From an uncultured Collinsella sp. (GTDB lineage Bacteria > Actinomycetota > Coriobacteriia > Coriobacteriales > Coriobacteriaceae): a stretch of 64,000 nucleotides of DNA. Shown one piece after another: positions 60,363 through 64,000 of this stretch (position 1 is its first letter; every line of letters begins with the position of its first letter). The position numbers and the translations under genes were made by a program. The DNA lies in the NCBI GenBank assembly GCA_958370785.1, contig CATXKN010000002.1, forward strand, positions 186,001 to 250,000, written 5' to 3'. The notes under the pieces are model-generated. The model was not told where the DNA came from. It made no database searches and worked only from the letters and a program-made list of their open reading frames with translations.

Positions 60363-62432
60363 ATGTCTTCCCAGATGACGGTTATCATCGCCGGTATCGT
60401 GCTCGTCGTGGCCATTGTGGTCGCGCTGGTCATCATGCGCCGCGGCGATTCCCGTTTTACCTACGACACGCAGCATGGAACGGCCCCGCGCGCCACCGAG
60501 GGCGAGGGCAATACTGCCGCGACCGCCTTCAAGGGTCGCTTCTCCATCCTCACCGCAGGCGTGGGAGCGATGTTCGCCGCGCTCGCCGTCAAGCTGTGGG
60601 GCATGCAGATGGTCTCGTCGGACTACTACGACAAGCAGGCCAAGAACAACCAGACCCGTACCGTCACTACGCCGGCTGTGCGCGGGCGAATCCTTGATCG
60701 CAATGGCGTGGCACTTGTGCAAAACCGTCCCTCACTTGCCGTTGTCGCCTATCGCGACCTGGCCGATGACACCGTGCTGGTGCGCCATCTTGCCAACGTG
60801 CTCGGTATGCCCTACGTCGCGGTGCTGCGCAATATCCAGGACAATTCTGAGGGCGCTCAGAGCCTGCATACCATCGCGACGGACGTGCGCCGCTCCACGG
60901 TTGCCTATATCAAGGAGCATGCCGGCGAGTTCCCGGGCGTGAAGATTGCCGAGCGCACCGAGCGCCAGTACCCGTACGGCGAGACAGCCTGTCACATTTT
61001 GGGCTATACCGGCACCATTACCTCCGAGCAGCTCGAGGCGCAGAACAAGAAGGCTTCGGGCGATAACGATAGCGCCGCCGGTCAGATTACGTACCAGTCG
61101 GGTGATATCGTGGGCCAGGCGGGCGTCGAGAGCTACTACGAGAACTTGCTGCAGGGTATTCGCGGCGAGCAGACGGTGAAGGTCGATGCCTCGGGCAACG
61201 TGACCGGACAGGCCGGCGCCGTGCCTGCCAAGGCCGGCTCCGACATTAAGCTCACGCTTGACCTCAAGATTCAGCAAGCCTGCGAGACGGCGCTTGCGAG
61301 CGCTATCGAACTCGCCAAGACCACGGGCTACAGCAACGCCGGCAACGGCGCCGTGGTGTGCCTCGATCCCAACAATGGCGAGATTCTGGGCATGGCAAGT
61401 GAGCCCAAGTTTGATCCTTCCGTCTTTATCGGCGGCGTCTCAAACGACGTGTGGACCGAGCTCAACGACGACGAGGGTTCGCACCCACTGCTCAACCGCG
61501 CTATTAGCGGCCAGTACATGTCGGCTTCGACCATTAAGCCGCTCTCGGCCTTGGCGGGCCTTGAGTTTGGAACCTATACCTCGGGTCAGACGACCAACTG
61601 CACGGGATATTGGACCGGCTTGGGCAAATCTTGGGGAAAATACTGCTGGCTGCACTCCGGCCACGGCACGATGACGCTGCAGTCCGGTATCGCCAATTCC
61701 TGCGACCCCGTGTTCTACGATATGGGCAAGGCGTTTTTCTACAACGACCAGCACCCCGAGGGCCTGCAAGAGGTCTTTCGTCGCTGGGGCCTAGGCAAGA
61801 CCTGTGGTATCGACCTTCCGAGTGAGGGTGCCGGCCGCATTCCCGATGCCGAGTGGAAAGAGTCGTACTTTACCGATGCCTCTGCCGAAGACCGCAAATG
61901 GAACGCTGGCGATATGACGAACATCGCCATCGGGCAGGGCGACATTTTGGTGACGCCGCTGCAGATGGCCTGCGCCTACATGGGCCTTGCCAACGGCGGC
62001 AAACAGTACGTGCCTCACGTGTTTTTGTCTGCCGTGTCGCGCGATGGCGACGGCGATGCCTATAAGTACAACGGTAAGGGCAAGAAGAAGCGCCTGGAGG
62101 CCAAGATCAGCAGCGATTCGGATTTGGCTCTTGTTCGCAACGGCATGCACGATGTGATTTACACGGCATCGACGTCCCTGGCGGCTCACTTTGGCACCCT
62201 GACGCCGCAGGTATACGGCAAGTCGGGCACGGGCGAGAAGAGCGGCGAGGACGAATACGCGTGGTTCTGCGCCTATGCCCCTGCTGACGATCCTAAGTAC
62301 GTGATTGCCACCATCTTGGAGCAAGGCGGTGGCGGCTCAGATACCGCGATGCATGTCGTGCGTGACGTGCTCGGCGTGATTTATGACGAGCCCGATACCT
62401 CTTCGGCCTCGGGCGATTCCTCGGTTCGATAG
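60363..62432 (+). CDS. mrdA: Penicillin-binding protein 2 (class B transpeptidase)
   Basis: Cell-wall elongation transpeptidase, 689 aa, start ATG 60363 with GGGGAGG upstream. A first hydrophobic segment (about 5-24) is followed by a second (about 60-80), giving an unusual two-segment N-terminus. The dimerisation domain has RTVTTPAVRGRILDRNGVALVQN. Catalytic motifs: Ser389 in STIK, SCD at about 446 and KSGTGE at about 620. It works with RodA, encoded next. The extra N-terminal segment and linker are worth comparing with relatives. Confidence 0.92.
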   Translation: MSSQMTVIIAGIVLVVAIVVALVIMRRGDSRFTYDTQHGTAPRATEGEGNTAATAFKGRFSILTAGVGAMFAALAVKLWGMQMVSSDYYDKQAKNNQTRTVTTPAVRGRILDRNGVALVQNRPSLAVVAYRDLADDTVLVRHLANVLGMPYVAVLRNIQDNSEGAQSLHTIATDVRRSTVAYIKEHAGEFPGVKIAERTERQYPYGETACHILGYTGTITSEQLEAQNKKASGDNDSAAGQITYQSGDIVGQAGVESYYENLLQGIRGEQTVKVDASGNVTGQAGAVPAKAGSDIKLTLDLKIQQACETALASAIELAKTTGYSNAGNGAVVCLDPNNGEILGMASEPKFDPSVFIGGVSNDVWTELNDDEGSHPLLNRAISGQYMSASTIKPLSALAGLEFGTYTSGQTTNCTGYWTGLGKSWGKYCWLHSGHGTMTLQSGIANSCDPVFYDMGKAFFYNDQHPEGLQEVFRRWGLGKTCGIDLPSEGAGRIPDAEWKESYFTDASAEDRKWNAGDMTNIAIGQGDILVTPLQMACAYMGLANGGKQYVPHVFLSAVSRDGDGDAYKYNGKGKKKRLEAKISSDSDLALVRNGMHDVIYTASTSLAAHFGTLTPQVYGKSGTGEKSGEDEYAWFCAYAPADDPKYVIATILEQGGGGSDTAMHVVRDVLGVIYDEPDTSSASGDSSVR

Positions 62433-62441
62433 GAGGTGGCG

Positions 62442-63668
62442 ATGGACTTTTCGCCAGCGGACCTGTTCCGCTCAACCAAAACCGGTTCTCGCAGCAGCCT
62501 GGACCGCGTCAACAAGCAACTTTCGGCCTCGCGTAGCACGTTTCGCCAAAAGGTGCATATCGGTGTGCTGCTGGCTACCGTCGCGCTCGTTGCCTATGGC
62601 GCCATCATCATTTGGTCGGCCTCGCAGTTTAAGGCTGATGCCTCGTTCTCGCGCCACCTGCTGGGCATTGGCATTGGCGCGGTGCTGGCGGTGCTCGTCT
62701 GGCGCACCGACCTGCGTGGCATTTCCAATTTCTCGACGGCGCTGCTCGTCATTGACCTTATTGTGATCTTCTCGCCCAAGATTCCGGGCCTGTCCTATAC
62801 GGGCGGTCTGGGCATGACGGGCTGGATCAAGATCCCCGGTATCGGCCTGACCTTCCAGCCCGTTGAGCTCGCCAAGCTCATCACCATCTTCTTTATGGCC
62901 ACGCTTGGCTCGCAGTACAACGGGCGTATCGATACCGTTCGCGACTACATTAAGCTCTGCGGCATGCTGTCCATTCCGTTTTTGGCCGTCGTCGCCATGG
63001 GCGACCTGGGCTCGGGTCTGGTCGTGCTGGTGTCGGGCGCCATCGTCATCTGCATGAGCGGTGCGCGTCGCGAATGGGTGCTGTCGACCTTGGCCCTGCT
63101 GGTCGGCTTGATTGCGCTCATCTTGGCGCTCGACTCGGTCTTTGATTCGCTCCTTGGCCACGATGTGCTTATCAAGCAGTATCAGATGAACCGTCTGACA
63201 GTCTTCATCGACCCCGACAATGCCAATTCGGATGATGCCTACAACCTGCAGCAGTCGCTCATCGCCGTCGGCTCGGGTGGCTTCTTTGGTAAGGGCCTGG
63301 GCCACGCAACGCAGTCGGCCGGCGGCTTTCTACCCGAGTTCCACACCGACTTCGTCTTCGCCTTCCTGTCCGAGACGTTCGGCTTCTGCGGCTCCTTTTT
63401 GCTTCTGTGCCTCTACGTGATGCTGATTTTCTCGACGATCCGCGTTGCCTTTAAGTGCGAGTCACTGTTTTTGCGCCTATCGTGCGTGGGTATCGTCGGC
63501 ATGTGGGCGTTCCAAACCTTCGAGAACATCGGCATGTGCATTGGCATGATGCCGATTACCGGTATTCCGCTGCCGTTTATTAGTTTTGGTTCGTCGTCGA
63601 TGATGATTCAGTTGCTGACGGTGGGTATCGTACAATCCATATGGCGGCATCGTTCGGGCGCCGCGTAA
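62442..63668 (+). CDS. rodA: RodA/FtsW-family peptidoglycan polymerase
   Basis: SEDS glycosyltransferase that polymerises lipid II during elongation; 408 aa, about 10 transmembrane segments after a roughly 35-residue cytoplasmic N-terminus. ATG 62442 follows AGGAGG by 5 nt; a GTG at 62436 overlaps that site. Signatures: GMTGWIKIPGIGLTFQPVELAKLITIFF, GDLGSGLVVL and the C-terminal GMMPITGIPLPFISFGSSSM. It is 9 bp after pbp2. The pairing identifies it as RodA rather than FtsW. Confidence 0.93.
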   Translation: MDFSPADLFRSTKTGSRSSLDRVNKQLSASRSTFRQKVHIGVLLATVALVAYGAIIIWSASQFKADASFSRHLLGIGIGAVLAVLVWRTDLRGISNFSTALLVIDLIVIFSPKIPGLSYTGGLGMTGWIKIPGIGLTFQPVELAKLITIFFMATLGSQYNGRIDTVRDYIKLCGMLSIPFLAVVAMGDLGSGLVVLVSGAIVICMSGARREWVLSTLALLVGLIALILALDSVFDSLLGHDVLIKQYQMNRLTVFIDPDNANSDDAYNLQQSLIAVGSGGFFGKGLGHATQSAGGFLPEFHTDFVFAFLSETFGFCGSFLLLCLYVMLIFSTIRVAFKCESLFLRLSCVGIVGMWAFQTFENIGMCIGMMPITGIPLPFISFGSSSMMIQLLTVGIVQSIWRHRSGAA

Positions 63669-63686
63669 CCGCTGGAGGGGTTTGCC

Positions 63687-64000
63687 ATGAAGATTCCCGT
63701 AGATAAGTTGACCAGCGCTTTTAAGATGGGCGCGTCTGTTAAGAAGGATTCCGATACGCCGGTTCGTGTTTCGGTTTACCTTGATTCGACTGCGTCTCGC
63801 TTTTTGGTCGAGACGGTGCGCGATGCCTTTGTGCCGCAGACGACTTCGGGCATTGTGCGTGTTGATCGCCTAGGGGAGGACCGTATCGTTCCCAAGGCCG
63901 ATACCGACGTGGTGCTGGTCCTCTCGTGTGGTTCCGACCGTCTGGAGAGTGCTGTGCAGGAGCTCGTGATTGCCGGCGCGCCCGTGTGCGTGCTTGCCGA
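63687..64000 (+). CDS. Unidentified gene after rodA (3' end outside window)
   Basis: An open frame begins at ATG 63687 with GGAGGGG upstream and runs off the window after 104 codons. It starts MKIPVDKLTSAFKMGASVKK, and later contains VRVSVYLDSTASRFLVETV and TDVVLVLSCGSDRLESAVQELV. There is no signal peptide or membrane segment in the visible part. The alternating hydrophobic strands and ADTDVVLVLSCGS segment suggest an alpha/beta fold, possibly nucleotide-binding. It starts 18 bp after rodA, so it probably belongs to the same operon. Function not recognised. Confidence 0.7.
   Translation, partial: MKIPVDKLTSAFKMGASVKKDSDTPVRVSVYLDSTASRFLVETVRDAFVPQTTSGIVRVDRLGEDRIVPKADTDVVLVLSCGSDRLESAVQELVIAGAPVCVLA

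Overview
The window looks like a chromosomal segment of a high-GC member of the Coriobacteriia, most probably Collinsella or a close relative. This is inferred from the codon bias of the housekeeping genes, the mix of actinobacterial-type and Firmicutes-like genes, and the gene order; no database search was possible. Both ends cut genes: the 3' part of tig at the left edge and an unrecognised gene at the right edge.

Layout. (1) 1-7.4 kb, plus strand: tig, clpP and clpX (folding and proteolysis), then valS and folC. (2) 7.4-12.3 kb, minus strand: an M24 peptidase and a three-gene glycerol-3-phosphate dehydrogenase-like redox operon, separated by 466 bp of nested inverted repeats. (3) 12.44-12.98 kb: a non-coding array of seven hairpin-like units with an almost exact 80-bp period, the most unusual structure in the window. 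(4) 13.1-15.5 kb: a membrane zinc-ribbon protein and thrS, closed by two tandem terminators. (5) 15.6-29.9 kb: an exopolysaccharide locus led by a specialised NusG paralogue (LoaP/RfaH-like), followed by an initiating sugar-phosphate transferase, glycosyltransferases, a radical SAM/SPASM protein, an acyltransferase broken at a poly-G tract, a truncated and an intact Wzy-like polymerase, a pyruvyl transferase, a Wzx flippase and an FrhB-like iron-sulfur protein. GC content falls sharply near 23.5 kb, where a chimeric junction marks cassette exchange.

(6) 30.0-41.4 kb: an accessory, partly AT-rich island. Two inverted fragments of one IS256-family element lie at 30.0 and 36.7 kb. The island holds a nucleotide-fold protein, a secreted transglutaminase-like protein, several unknown genes, an OLD-family ATPase/TOPRIM protein, a DprA-like plus phosphoribosyltransferase pair, and decayed copies of one unknown gene. 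Its right end carries four alternating inverted repeat units. Several of these genes resemble anti-phage components; that is inference.

(7) 41.4-51.3 kb, minus strand: glf, aroQ and a compact aromatic operon aroF-tyrA-aroB-aroA-aroC-pheA-aroEK. Together they encode every step from PEP plus erythrose 4-phosphate to chorismate and on to the Phe and Tyr keto acids. (8) 51.4-64 kb, plus strand: tRNA-Arg(CCG), a P-type cation ATPase, a zinc-ribbon membrane protein, a cyclophilin, a TPR membrane protein and the cell-shape cluster mreB-mreC-mreD-pbp2-rodA.

Three copies of one palindromic intergenic repeat (7400, 8921 and 54308) suggest a dispersed REP-like family in this genome.
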